Shown: positions 51,710 to 61,414 of the stretch, one piece after another
How positions within the stretch are numbered: the first letter of the stretch is position 1
Layout of the letters: every line of letters begins with the position of its first letter
Assembly (NCBI RefSeq): GCF_003597125.1
Contig: NZ_QYYA01000003.1
Span: 188,603 to 252,602, forward strand
Direction: 5' to 3'
Source of the DNA: Alcanivorax profundi
GTDB taxonomy: Bacteria > Pseudomonadota > Gammaproteobacteria > Pseudomonadales > Alcanivoracaceae
DNA length: 64,000 nt
The notes under the pieces: generated by a model
Told to the model about the DNA's origin: nothing
The model's input: only the letters and a program-made list of their open reading frames with translations
The model's database searches: none
Translations under genes and position numbers: made by a program

Positions 51710-52273
51710 ATGCACGGGGCTATCGTATCCAATTTCAAGCGTTACCTGGACGAGTTTCTCGGGGAAGGGACCTGGGGAGAGGTGATCAACGACGCAGGGC
51801 TAAAAGGGAAAACCTATCTTCCTGTTGCGCTGTACCCCGATGGTGAAATGGAGGCGTTGTTGGCGGCAGCGGAAAGGGCAACCGGGCTGCGCCGTGATGA
51901 TCTGTTGGCAGACTTCGGGGAATGGGTTATCGCCCCCATGATGCAAATGTATCAGGCGGCCATTCCTGCCGGCGCCAATGCCATCGATTTTCTGCTCAAT
52001 CTTCAGCAAACCCACGAACGTATCGTGCACATGAAAGACCCTTCCGCCAGTGCGCCGGCCATTGTGGTCAATCGCTGTGGTAGCGATCTGGTGGAAATTC
52101 GTTATGCCTCGCAGCGCAATATGGGGGCGATGGTGCCCGGGGCGGTGAAGGGCGTGGCGGCCTGGTTTGAGGAGGAAGCCGCATTGCTGGCCTGTGAACC
52201 TGGGGACGGGGAGGAAGTACGCTTCGTGTTCCAGTTCAGCGAGGCGCACTCCAGCGCCCGCCAGGCGGTATAA
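51710..52273 (+). CDS. H-NOX (heme-NO/O2 binding) domain protein, stand-alone
   Basis: 187 residues from the ATG at 51710, with AGGG upstream; a GTG at 51701 is in frame. The fold starts MHGAIVSNFKRYLDEFLGEG. Key residues are present: proximal heme His102 (in QQTHERIVHM, the same number as in structurally known members) and the porphyrin-binding Y-x-S-x-R motif as YASQR (132-136). Distal polar Tyr typical of O2-binders is not obvious, so NO is the likely ligand. Usual partners (histidine kinase, cyclase) are not adjacent. It lies between iscS and the suf genes; NO destroys Fe-S clusters, so a sensor role here is plausible but unproven. Confidence 0.85.
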   Translation: MHGAIVSNFKRYLDEFLGEGTWGEVINDAGLKGKTYLPVALYPDGEMEALLAAAERATGLRRDDLLADFGEWVIAPMMQMYQAAIPAGANAIDFLLNLQQTHERIVHMKDPSASAPAIVVNRCGSDLVEIRYASQRNMGAMVPGAVKGVAAWFEEEAALLACEPGDGEEVRFVFQFSEAHSSARQAV

Positions 52274-52304
52274 ACGTTAACGTTCAATCCACCCCGGAGA
52301 GGAT

Positions 52305-52754
52305 TTAGCCGTCAAGTTGCTCGGCCTGATGACGGATCTTGGCCACCATGGCGCGCAGGCCGTTGCCACGGGTGGGGCTGAGATGACTAAGCAGGTCGAT
52401 GCGGTCGAAGAAGCCGTCCATGTCGTATTGCTGAATGGCCTTGGGGGCTTGACGGTTGAGCGCCGAGAGCACAATGGCGGCCAGGCCTTTCACGATCAGC
52501 GCATCGGAATCGACCGCCAGATACAGCTTGCCGGCGTCGCTGTCGTAGTCGGTTTCCAGCCACACCTGGCTTTGGCAGCCGCGCACAAAACGGTCTTCAG
52601 TTTTTAGTTCGTCGGGCAGGCCGGGAAGTTGCTTGCCCAGGTCAATGATATAGCGGTAACGCTCTTCCCAGTCGTCAAGAAATTCCAGATCTTCGGCAAT
52701 GTCGTCAGCGGTGATATCACTGCCGAGGGTGATGCTGCGGATATCAAAAGACAC
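52305..52754 (-). CDS. sufE: Sulfur acceptor SufE
   Basis: 149 residues from a GTG at 52754 (GGAG eight bases upstream). It accepts sulfur from SufS and passes it to SufBCD. The family motif is DEFLDDWEERYRYIIDLGKQ-like at the N-terminus (here LEFLDDWEERYRYIIDLG) and the active Cys in FVRGCQSQVWLE. Length is near E. coli SufE. It is the last gene of the minus-strand suf operon, 75 bp after sufT, with a small hairpin in the gap (52775-52794). Confidence 0.94.
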   Translation of the reverse strand: MSFDIRSITLGSDITADDIAEDLEFLDDWEERYRYIIDLGKQLPGLPDELKTEDRFVRGCQSQVWLETDYDSDAGKLYLAVDSDALIVKGLAAIVLSALNRQAPKAIQQYDMDGFFDRIDLLSHLSPTRGNGLRAMVAKIRHQAEQLDG

Positions 52755-52774
52755 GTTGTTGAGCTCCGTGGTCT

Positions 52775-52794
52775 GACGCCGTTAGTCCGGCGTC
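52775..52794 (-). repeat. Small hairpin between sufT and sufE
   Basis: gacgccg (52775-52781) pairs with cggcgtc (52788-52794), loop 6. Its flanks (tctgacg / cgtctgg) resemble the dyad at 39917-39946, suggesting the same short repeat family. Confidence 0.35.
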
Positions 52795-52829
52795 TGGCGC
52801 AAGAATGAGAAGGGGGCGCCAGGCTTTCT

Positions 52830-53390
52830 TCAAAAAATGCCCAGTTCCAGTTGGGCTTCTTCGCTGATCATGTCGCGGCTCCAGGGGGGATCAAATACCA
52901 GGGCCACTTCCACCTTGTCCACATTGGGGACCTTGCCAAGACGGTCTTCCACGTCCCCGACCAGTACGGGGCCCATACCACAGTTGGGTGCGGTGAGGGT
53001 CATGCGGATTTGTACCACGTTCTGGCCATCCCGCTGGATCACATCGCAGCCGTAGACCAGCCCCAGTTCCTTGATGCTGACCGGAATCTCCGGGTCGAAG
53101 ATGGTTTGCAGGGTATTGTCCAGGTCGTCCTGACGCACGCTGCCGTCTTCGTTGGCGGGCGCAAAATTCAGCTCCAGCGGTTCCTGGCCGATAGCATCGG
53201 CATCGGTGCCATCAATGCGGGCCATGTTGCCGTTGATGGTCACGGTATAGGTGCCGCCCAACGCCTGGCGCAGGTTGACGAAGCTGTTTTTGGGGATGGT
53301 AATGCGGGTGCCATCCGGGACTTTGCGGGCCGGGACATCACGTTGAACGATGACCGTGCGTTGTTCCTGTGACTTGTTTGTTTCAAACAA
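52830..53390 (-). CDS. sufT: Fe-S assembly protein SufT (MIP18/DUF59 family)
   Basis: 186 residues. The start is a TTG at 53390, supported by a GAGGT site eight bases upstream inside the sufA end. The N-terminal part is a SufT-specific domain (VPARKVPDGTRITIPKNSFV). The C-terminal MIP18 domain has FDPEIPVSIKELGLVYG, LTAPNCGMGP with the conserved Cys and VFDPPWSRDMISEEA. SufT helps maturation of Fe-S proteins when demand is high. It lies 3 bp after sufA. Confidence 0.9.
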   Translation of the reverse strand: MFETNKSQEQRTVIVQRDVPARKVPDGTRITIPKNSFVNLRQALGGTYTVTINGNMARIDGTDADAIGQEPLELNFAPANEDGSVRQDDLDNTLQTIFDPEIPVSIKELGLVYGCDVIQRDGQNVVQIRMTLTAPNCGMGPVLVGDVEDRLGKVPNVDKVEVALVFDPPWSRDMISEEAQLELGIF

Positions 53391-53393
53391 GGG

Positions 53394-53753
53394 TCAGACC
53401 TCGTCGACAGTAAAGCTTTCGCCGCAGCCACATTCGCCGGTGGCATTGGGATTGCGAAACTTGAACAGGCTGTTGACGCCCTCGGTGACGTAGTCGATGA
53501 CGAGGCCATTGAGCATGGGCAGCCACTTTTCCGGCACGTACAGGTTGACCCCGTCAATCTGGAAGAGTGTGTCGCCGTCGTTGGCGTCTTCAACGAAGTC
53601 CAGCACATACATGAAACCGGAGCAGCCGGACTCGTCCAGATCCAGACGGATGCCGGCGGCATTGGCGCGGGCTATTTCACGCAGCGCCTGTTTGTTGGCA
53701 GCGTCGGTCAGGTGGAGCGTGATCTGACCGGGGGTAAAGGTCTGAACCGTCAT
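53394..53753 (-). CDS. sufA: A-type Fe-S carrier SufA
   Basis: 119 residues. The HesB/IscA fold is recognised from GIRLDLDESGCSGFMYVLDF with the first Cys, and the C-terminal pair in NATGECGCGESF, giving the three cysteines of A-type carriers. It transfers clusters to apoproteins. ATG at 53753. It follows sufS by 124 bp, a gap filled by a perfect long fold-back. SufA rather than IscA or ErpA by operon position; sequence alone would not separate them. Confidence 0.9.
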   Translation of the reverse strand: MTVQTFTPGQITLHLTDAANKQALREIARANAAGIRLDLDESGCSGFMYVLDFVEDANDGDTLFQIDGVNLYVPEKWLPMLNGLVIDYVTEGVNSLFKFRNPNATGECGCGESFTVDEV

Positions 53754-53792
53754 GGGTGTTACCTACCTTGCGTAATGCATGGTTGAGCTTCC

Positions 53793-53857
53793 GTAGGAGC
53801 GTCGCTGGCGGCGCGATAAACTGCGCTTGCTGATCGCGCCGCCAGCGACGCTCCTAC
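53793..53857. repeat. Perfect 25-bp fold-back repeat between sufS and sufA
   Basis: Arms 53793-53817 and 53833-53857, starting gtaggagcgtcgctgg on each strand, are exact reverse complements, with a 15-nt loop. It belongs to the GTAGGAGC-type repeat family of pseudomonad-like genomes (established family look; copy number here not computed). A related fold-back is at 57136-57201. Inside the suf transcript it would form a very stable hairpin and could limit read-through to sufA-T-E. Confidence 0.9.
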
Positions 53858-53877
53858 AGTGAAGGTGGGTGCCAGGG

Positions 53878-55101
53878 TTAGAGAAAGGTTTTCACCTTCT
53901 CAAGCGCCGCAAACAGGCGGTCCACCTCATCAAGCGTATTATAGATCGAGAACGAGGCCCGCACAGTGCCGGGAATACCGAGGCTGTCCATCAGCGGCAT
54001 GGTGCAGTGGTGCCCGGTACGGACGGCGACGCCTTGTTTGTCCAGCAGCATGCCCACATCTGCCGGGTGGCCACCGTCCAGCAGGAACGACAGCACACTT
54101 ACTTTACTGGCGGCGGTGCCAATGATTTTCAAGCCATCAAAGGCGTTTGCGTGTTCGGTGGCGTGGGCCAGCAAGGCGTTTTCGTGAGCTTCCAGTGCGG
54201 CACGGTCCTGGCGGTTGAGCCACTTGATCGCCGCGGCCAAGCCGATAGCGCCAGCAATATTCGGGGTGCCCGCCTCGAATTTGTAGGGTAGCTGATTCCA
54301 GGTGCTTTTCTCGAAGGTGACCACTTCGATCATCTCGCCGCCGGTCTGGTAGGGCGGCATGGCGTCCAGCAGCTCGCGGCGGCCGTACAGCACGCCAATG
54401 CCGGTGGGGCCAAACAGCTTGTGACCGGAGAAGGCGTAGAAATCGGCCCCCAGATCTTGCACATCGACCGGGAAGTGGGCCACTGCCTGGGCGCCATCTA
54501 CCAGGGTGATGGCGCCTGCGGCTTTTGCCTTGGCTACCATGTGTTTCACCGGGTTCAGCGTGCCCAGTGCATTGCTGGCATGGCCGATGGCCACGATTTT
54601 GGTCTTGTCGCTGAGCAGTGAATCAAAGGCGTCCAGATCCAGGCTGCAGTCGTCGTGTAGCGGGATCACCTTGAGGGTGGCGCCTGTGGCCAGGCAGGCC
54701 TGCTGCCAGGGCACAATGTTGGCGTGGTGTTCGCTGGTGCTGATCAGCACTTCGTCACCGGGCTGTAGCTGCTCGCGGGCCACACACTGGGCAACGATGT
54801 TGATGGACTCGGTGGTGCCTTTGGTCCAGAGGATCTCTTCGCGACTGGCGTTAAGGAAATCCGCCACGGTCTGGCGCGCACCTTCGAACTGGCCGGTGGC
54901 CTCGTCACTCAGGTAATGGGCGCCCCGGTGCACATTGGAGTTCACCCCGCGATAGTAGTTCTGCAGGGCGTCGAGCACTGCCACCGGCTTCTGGGTGGTG
55001 GCGCCATTGTCCAGATAGACCAGCGGTTTGCCGTTGACCTGCTGGTCCAGAATCGGGAACTGGGCGCGCAGGGCGTGGATATCCAGTGCCTTGGCGGTCA
55101 C
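53878..55101 (-). CDS. sufS: Cysteine desulfurase SufS
   Basis: 407 residues from a GTG at 55101 that overlaps the sufD stop (GTGA). PLP enzyme providing sulfur to SufE/SufBCD: the cofactor lysine in AFSGHKLFGPTGIGVLYGR, TKGTTESINIVAQ, and the catalytic Cys in VAVRTGHHCTMPLM, the short-loop SufS type that needs SufE. Length matches E. coli SufS (406). The operon order sufB-sufC-sufD-sufS is standard. Confidence 0.96.
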   Translation of the reverse strand: MTAKALDIHALRAQFPILDQQVNGKPLVYLDNGATTQKPVAVLDALQNYYRGVNSNVHRGAHYLSDEATGQFEGARQTVADFLNASREEILWTKGTTESINIVAQCVAREQLQPGDEVLISTSEHHANIVPWQQACLATGATLKVIPLHDDCSLDLDAFDSLLSDKTKIVAIGHASNALGTLNPVKHMVAKAKAAGAITLVDGAQAVAHFPVDVQDLGADFYAFSGHKLFGPTGIGVLYGRRELLDAMPPYQTGGEMIEVVTFEKSTWNQLPYKFEAGTPNIAGAIGLAAAIKWLNRQDRAALEAHENALLAHATEHANAFDGLKIIGTAASKVSVLSFLLDGGHPADVGMLLDKQGVAVRTGHHCTMPLMDSLGIPGTVRASFSIYNTLDEVDRLFAALEKVKTFL

Positions 55102-56324
55102 GCGGCATCAGCTCCCGCCGGGCTGGCCTGGGTCAGCTCGGCTTCCAGCCACGGGGTGGCCCACTCGGCCACTTTTTCGTGGGGCAGGGCCATCAACAGT
55201 TCGTTGACGAAACCCAGGCTCAGCATGCGCTTGGCTTCGGCAGCGGCGATGCCCCGGGATTGCAGGTAGAACTGCTGCATGGCATCGAGCTGGCCGACGG
55301 TGGTGCCGTGGGCACATTTCACATCGTCGTTGTAGATTTCCAGCTCCGGCTTGGTGTTAATTTCCGCCCCGGCGTTGAGTAGCAGGTTCTTGTTGGACAG
55401 TTCGGCGTTGGTGCCGCTGGCACCCGGATGAATATGGATGCGACCGTTGAATACGGCCTTGCCGCTTTCACCTGCCAGACCTTTGAAGTTCTGGTCGGAC
55501 TCGCAGTTGGGCACGGCGTGTTCCACGCACATCTGGTTGTCCACGTGGCCCTTGTTGCGGACCACGAAGATGCCCTTCATGTTCAGCTCGGCACCACTCT
55601 TGTTCACCAGTGCGTGCACGTCGTTGCGGCGCAGACGGTTACCGGTCATCAGCTGATAGCTGTCCACGGTGCTGACGCCCTGCTGATCAATGACCAGGGT
55701 GCCGATGTGCAGGGTGGAAGCATGCTCACCCTGAAGGCGGTAATGGGTCAGTTTGGCATTGTCAGCCGTGATCAGGGCGGTCACGGCATTGGTCAGTGCC
55801 TGACCCTCGGCGTGGTAGTGCTCGATAACGGTGGCTTCGGCACCGGTGTTGAGCTTGACGATCACGCGGGGGTTGCAGTGTGCCGGCGCATCGCTGGCGG
55901 ACTGGATCTGCACATGGATGGGCTGCGCAACGCGGGTGTTGGCGGCGACTTCCAGGACCACGGCGCGTGCCACTGCACTGTTGTACAGGGCAAACGGGGT
56001 TTCCAGGCCGTTCACCTCGGGGCTTTCGTGATGCAGGCTGACACCGTCGGGCAGGGTGCTGCCGGTCAGGGCGCCATTGGTAATGGAGACCACGCACTCA
56101 CTCAGCGCCGGTAGCGGCTGGGCAATGTCGCCAGCGGCGACGCCATTAAGGTGGCCATCGGCCAGTGCTTGCAGCGAGGTGTATTTCCAGCGTTCGGATT
56201 TGCGCTGCGGGAAGCTGGCGCCTTCGAGGGCATCCAGCACCACACCTTCGCTGCCGTTGCGACGGGCGTTTGCCAGCGCCTGGGTTTTCAGTTCCAGCGC
56301 CAGTTCATTGGCGGAGACGGTCAT
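55098..56324 (-). CDS. sufD: SufD, Fe-S scaffold subunit
   Basis: 408 residues. Partner of SufB and SufC in the SufBC2D scaffold. The beta-helix core carries LTHYRLQGEHASTLHIGTLV, and the conserved C-terminal part reads HPGASGTNAELSNKNLLL, PELEIYNDDVKCAHGTTVGQ and YYLQSRGI-type FYLQSRGIAAAEAKRML. The DVKCAHG motif has the conserved Cys/His. It overlaps sufC and sufS by 4 bp each. Confidence 0.95.
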   Translation of the reverse strand: MTVSANELALELKTQALANARRNGSEGVVLDALEGASFPQRKSERWKYTSLQALADGHLNGVAAGDIAQPLPALSECVVSITNGALTGSTLPDGVSLHHESPEVNGLETPFALYNSAVARAVVLEVAANTRVAQPIHVQIQSASDAPAHCNPRVIVKLNTGAEATVIEHYHAEGQALTNAVTALITADNAKLTHYRLQGEHASTLHIGTLVIDQQGVSTVDSYQLMTGNRLRRNDVHALVNKSGAELNMKGIFVVRNKGHVDNQMCVEHAVPNCESDQNFKGLAGESGKAVFNGRIHIHPGASGTNAELSNKNLLLNAGAEINTKPELEIYNDDVKCAHGTTVGQLDAMQQFYLQSRGIAAAEAKRMLSLGFVNELLMALPHEKVAEWATPWLEAELTQASPAGADAA

Positions 56325-57076
56325 GCGGACTCCTCTTCTCCGGTGAGCCAGCCATAGCCTTTCTGTTCCAGTTCCAGGGCCAGTTCCTTGCCACCGGACT
56401 TGATGATCTGGCCGTTGTACAGCACGTGTACGAAGTCCGGGACGATGTAGTCCAGCAGGCGCTGATAGTGGGTAACCAGCACGATGCCGCGTTCCGGGCT
56501 GCGCAGGGAGTTGACGCCTTTGGCGACCACCTGCAGCGCGTCGATGTCGAGGCCGGAGTCGGTCTCGTCAAGCAGCGCCAGCTTGGGCTCCATCAGCATC
56601 ATCTGCATGATTTCGTTGCGTTTCTTTTCGCCGCCGGAAAAGCCTTCGTTAACCCCTCGCTTGAGGAAGCTGGCGTCCAGGTTGACCTGTTTGCAAGCGG
56701 CACGAGCCTGGCGAAGCAGGGTCACGGAGTCCCACTCTTCCTTGCCCTGGGCGCCACGCACGGATTCCAGGGCGGCCTTGAGGAATTCCATATTGGAGAC
56801 CCCGGGGATCTCGACCGGGTATTGGAAGGCCAGGAACAGACCGGCCTGGGCGCGTTCTTCCGGCTCCATCTCCGCCAGGCTGTTGCCTTCGAACAGGGCT
56901 TCGCCACCGGTGATCTCGTAATTGTCACGGCCTGACAGCACATTGGCGAGGGTAGACTTGCCGGAGCCATTGGGGCCCATGATGGCGTGGACCTCGCCCG
57001 GATTAACGGTCAGGTTCAGGCCTTTAAGAATCGGCTTGTCCGCCACGGAGGCGTGCAGATCACGAATTTCCAGCAT
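56321..57076 (-). CDS. sufC: SufC, ATPase of the SufBCD scaffold
   Basis: 251 residues from the ATG at 57076; codons up to 57253 run through the repeat and are not part of the gene. ABC-type ATPase: Walker A GPNGSGKSTLAN, Q-loop LAFQYPVEIPG, signature GFSGGEKKRNEIMQM, Walker B LALLDETDSGLD and H-loop VTHYQRLL. Drives the conformational change of SufBCD. It is 145 bp after sufB, with a fold-back in the gap. Confidence 0.96.
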   Translation of the reverse strand: MLEIRDLHASVADKPILKGLNLTVNPGEVHAIMGPNGSGKSTLANVLSGRDNYEITGGEALFEGNSLAEMEPEERAQAGLFLAFQYPVEIPGVSNMEFLKAALESVRGAQGKEEWDSVTLLRQARAACKQVNLDASFLKRGVNEGFSGGEKKRNEIMQMMLMEPKLALLDETDSGLDIDALQVVAKGVNSLRSPERGIVLVTHYQRLLDYIVPDFVHVLYNGQIIKSGGKELALELEQKGYGWLTGEEESA

Positions 57077-57135
57077 GTTTCGATGCGCCTTTCGGTTGGG
57101 CCGGGTTTCCCGGCTCCGGGTTGATTCAGGGTTCT

Positions 57136-57201
57136 GTGGGAGCTTGCCTGCAGACGATTTGGCCTTGGCCAATGCAGTTTCGCTTACAGGCAAGCTCCTA
57201 C
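57136..57201. repeat. 15-bp fold-back repeat between sufB and sufC
   Basis: gtgggagcttgcctg (57136-57150) pairs with caggcaagctcctac (57187-57201) with one G-U pair, loop 36 nt. It is the second GTAGGAGC-type fold-back inside the suf operon; the 5' half is shared with the copy at 53793. Confidence 0.82.
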
Positions 57202-57221
57202 GGCGTATTAGTGTCGGGGGC

Positions 57222-58661
<1,440 letters not shown>

Positions 58662-58694
58662 AGATCAGCGCCTGCGGTCCAGAAGTGTAAGTGA

Positions 58695-58745
58695 ATACCA
58701 GAGTAATTTAGTCGGGTATTATACGCCTTTCGCGGGCGCTGTCGA
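58695..58745 (-). promoter_or_regulatory. suf operon promoter with IscR type-1 site
   Basis: On the minus strand TCGACA (58745-58740) and TATAAT (58723-58718), spacing 16, form a good sigma-70 promoter. The 25-mer at 58719-58695 starts ATACCCGACTAAATTACTC and agrees with the IscR type-1 consensus at 23 of 25 positions. It overlaps the end of the -10 and the start site, so IscR binding should repress. Transcription would begin near 58711, about 50 nt before sufB. Confidence 0.78.
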
Positions 58746-58837
58746 ATGGAGGCGGGGCTGAAAGGCCGTGGCCCGGTGACGGCGGGGCGGTGCGTGTCCG
58801 ACGGGCGGCAACGGTATCATAATTCGCCCTGCTTGCG

Positions 58838-58843
58838 TATAAT
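58838..58843 (+). promoter_or_regulatory. Possible -10 of the ndk promoter
   Basis: TATAAT 125 bp before the ndk start, on the plus strand. A -35 with good match at 16-18 bp upstream was not found. The 307-bp gap between sufB and ndk otherwise holds the suf promoter and no other recognised element. Confidence 0.35.
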
Positions 58844-58968
58844 CCGCCGGTTCCAGGGGGTTGCTGCGTGGGCTGCTTTGCCAGTCTGCCGATCACCCCT
58901 GTCATTGCCCCGGGGAGCCGTTTGGGTTTCCGAGGACCATTTAACGCAAATCTGGAGTGAACAGACTG

Positions 58969-59400
58969 ATGGCTGTTGAGCGCACCCTCTCTATCATCAA
59001 GCCTGATGCCGTGGCCAAGAACGTAATCGGCGACATCGTTGCCCGTTTCGAAAAGGCTGACCTGAAAGTGGTTGCCATGAAAATGGTACACCTGAGCGAC
59101 GAGCAGGCGGGCGGTTTCTACGCCGAGCACAAGGAGCGCCCGTTCTTCAAGGATCTGGTGTCCTTCATGACCAGCGGCCCTGTGGTTGTTCAGGTTCTGG
59201 AAGGCGAAGACGCTGTAACCAAGAATCGTGACCTGATGGGCGCTACCAACCCGGCAGACGCTGCGGCTGGAACCATTCGCGCTGATTTCGCTCAGACCAT
59301 TGACGAGAACGCGGTACACGGCTCTGACTCTACCGAGTCTGCCGCCCGTGAAGTGGCCTACTTCTTCTCCGACGAAGAACTGTGCCCGCGCACCCGCTAA
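58969..59400 (+). CDS. ndk: Nucleoside diphosphate kinase
   Basis: 143 residues from the ATG at 58969. It transfers phosphate between NTPs and NDPs through a phosphohistidine. The family sequence is complete: [49 protein letters not shown] and the active His in [12 protein letters not shown]. Normal length. It opens the conserved block ndk-rlmN-pilF-rodZ-ispG-hisS. A hairpin follows at 59419. Confidence 0.97.
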   Translation: MAVERTLSIIKPDAVAKNVIGDIVARFEKADLKVVAMKMVHLSDEQAGGFYAEHKERPFFKDLVSFMTSGPVVVQVLEGEDAVTKNRDLMGATNPADAAAGTIRADFAQTIDENAVHGSDSTESAAREVAYFFSDEELCPRTR

Positions 59401-59418
59401 TTTCAGCGGTGTAGCTCT

Positions 59419-59446
59419 GTCTGCCACGGCCCCGGCCGTGGCAGAC
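59419..59446 (+). terminator. Hairpin after ndk
   Basis: gtctgccacggcc (59419-59431) pairs exactly with ggccgtggcagac (59434-59446), 13 bp. It follows the ndk stop by 18 bp; the T-tract after it is weak (ttgt), so some read-through into rlmN is possible. Confidence 0.55.
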
Positions 59447-59486
59447 TTGTATACAGGCACTGGAAATTGCCTGACTGGAGAATGCC

Positions 59487-60629
59487 ATGACTGTCCAACA
59501 GAAAGTCAATCTGCTCGGTCTTGATCGCCCGCAAATGGAAGAGTTCTTCCTGAATATGGGTGAGAAGAAGTTTCGTGCCCAGCAGGTGCTGAAATGGATC
59601 CACCACCATCAGGCGGATTCCTTCGAGCAAATGACCGATGTGGGCAAGGCGTTGCGCCAGAAACTCGCTGAGGTCGCCGAAATTCGCGGCCCGGAAGTGA
59701 GCCACGAAAGCATCAGCCGTGATGGCACCCGCAAGTGGGTGTTTGCACTGGACAACGGCGGTGCCGTGGAAACCGTTTTCATTCCCGATGGTCGTCGCGG
59801 CACCCTGTGCGTATCGTCCCAGGTGGGCTGTGCCGTGGATTGCAGCTTCTGCTCCACGGGCAAGCAGGGCTTTCAGCGAGACATGACCAGCGCCGAGATT
59901 ATCGGTCAGGTGTGGCAGGCCGCCCGTTCTTTCGGCCCGCGTCGTAACCTGGGTGAGCACCCCATTACCAATGTGGTGATGATGGGCATGGGTGAACCGC
60001 TGCTGAATTACGACCGCGTGCTGACCGCCATGCGCATCATGAAGGATGACCTTGGTTACGGCATCGGCAAGAAACGCATTACCCTGTCTACCTCCGGGGT
60101 GATTCCGAAGATGGACCAACTCAGTCAGGATCTGGATGTGGCGCTGGCGGTAAGCCTGCACGCCCCCAATGATGAGCTGCGTAACGAACTGGTACCGCTG
60201 AATCGCAAGTATCCGCTCAAGGAGCTGATGGCGGCCTGCAAGCGTTACACCAAGAACATTTCCCACAAGCACAACACCATTACCATGGAATACGTGATGC
60301 TCCGGGATGTGAACGACAAACCGGAACATGCCCGCCAGTTGGTTAAACTGCTTAACGGTATTCCGGTGAAGGTGAATCTGATTCCTTTTAACCCGTTCCC
60401 GCATGCCGGGTACGAGCGTTCACGCAAGAGCGATATTCTGGAATTCCATAAGTATCTGAATGACAATGGATTGTTGACGACGGTACGGACGACTCGTGGC
60501 GATGATATTGATGCCGCCTGTGGTCAGCTGGTGGGGCAGGTGCAAGACCGGACCCGGCGCAGTGAGCGCTGGAAAGAATCCATATTTCACCGCTCCGAAA
60601 ACTCGGATAACAATACAGCGCAAGCCTAA
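59487..60629 (+). CDS. rlmN: 23S rRNA/tRNA adenine-C2 methyltransferase RlmN
   Basis: 380 residues. Radical SAM enzyme methylating A2503 of 23S rRNA and A37 of some tRNAs. The cluster motif is [11 protein letters not shown] (C-x3-C-x2-C), with [12 protein letters not shown] for SAM, and the conserved cysteine of the methyl-carrying pair is expected near the C-terminus (DIDAACGQL). Length matches the family. The pilF ATG overlaps its TAA by one base. It needs Fe-S clusters, linking it loosely to the nearby assembly genes. Confidence 0.95.
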   Translation: MTVQQKVNLLGLDRPQMEEFFLNMGEKKFRAQQVLKWIHHHQADSFEQMTDVGKALRQKLAEVAEIRGPEVSHESISRDGTRKWVFALDNGGAVETVFIPDGRRGTLCVSSQVGCAVDCSFCSTGKQGFQRDMTSAEIIGQVWQAARSFGPRRNLGEHPITNVVMMGMGEPLLNYDRVLTAMRIMKDDLGYGIGKKRITLSTSGVIPKMDQLSQDLDVALAVSLHAPNDELRNELVPLNRKYPLKELMAACKRYTKNISHKHNTITMEYVMLRDVNDKPEHARQLVKLLNGIPVKVNLIPFNPFPHAGYERSRKSDILEFHKYLNDNGLLTTVRTTRGDDIDAACGQLVGQVQDRTRRSERWKESIFHRSENSDNNTAQA

Positions 60630-61414
60630 TGACTCTCTATCTTCGTGGTTTTGCGGGTCTGCTTCTGGCAGGCCTTTTGAACACCGGTTGTGTAACGGTG
60701 GAAACGGGCAAGCAGGATGTCAACATTGACGAAGCGGTGACCAGTCGGGTGGCCGCGGGTTTTCAGTATCTTCAACAAGGCAACCCCGCTGAGGCGCGCC
60801 GGCACTTCTCCCGGGCGATAGATCTTGATGACGACAGTGCGATCGCACATAACGCCATGGGGTTGCTGTACAAGTATGAACAGGATCCTGAGCGGGAAGA
60901 ATACCACTATAAAAAAGCGCTCAGTGCCAATCGCAAATATTCACCGACATTGAATAATTACGGCACGTTGTTGTTTTCCCGCGGTGAGTTCAAGGATGCA
61001 CTCGACAAGTTCGAGAAGGCTGCCAATGATCCCGGTTACGATGGCCGAGCCAGTGCCTGGGAGAACATGGGGCGCTGTTATCGTGAATTGGGCCGTGATG
61101 AGGAAGCGCAACAGGCCTTCATCAAGGCGATTCGCCTGAACCCTCGTGCCGTGGTGCCTAATCTGGAGCTGGCTGACCTTTATTACAGTGAAGGGAATGC
61201 CCGTTTGGCCTGGGATTACTACAAGCAGTATCTGCAGCGGACCAACCGTCAGACGGCCCGATCGTTGTGGCTGGGCATTCAGCTTGCCAGTGCCCGCGGC
61301 CTCAAGGATCAGCAATCCAGCTACGAGCTGGCGCTTGAAAACCTCTATCGCCGCTCACCGGAGTATCGTGAGTGGCAGAACTGGAAGCAAGCCAAAGCGG
61401 AGGGTGAACAATGA
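60629..61414 (+). CDS. pilF: Type IV pilus biogenesis lipoprotein PilF/PilW
   Basis: 261 residues. The lipobox is LLNTGC, and the body is six TPR-like repeats (for example ARRHFSRAIDLDDDSAIAHN, FEKAANDPGYDGRASAWEN and AFIKAIRLNPRAVVPNLELA). PilF/PilW helps PilQ secretin assembly in the outer membrane. Start ATG 60629 overlaps rlmN; stop overlaps rodZ. No other pilus gene is in this window, as is typical for this position. Confidence 0.92.
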   Translation: MTLYLRGFAGLLLAGLLNTGCVTVETGKQDVNIDEAVTSRVAAGFQYLQQGNPAEARRHFSRAIDLDDDSAIAHNAMGLLYKYEQDPEREEYHYKKALSANRKYSPTLNNYGTLLFSRGEFKDALDKFEKAANDPGYDGRASAWENMGRCYRELGRDEEAQQAFIKAIRLNPRAVVPNLELADLYYSEGNARLAWDYYKQYLQRTNRQTARSLWLGIQLASARGLKDQQSSYELALENLYRRSPEYREWQNWKQAKAEGEQ

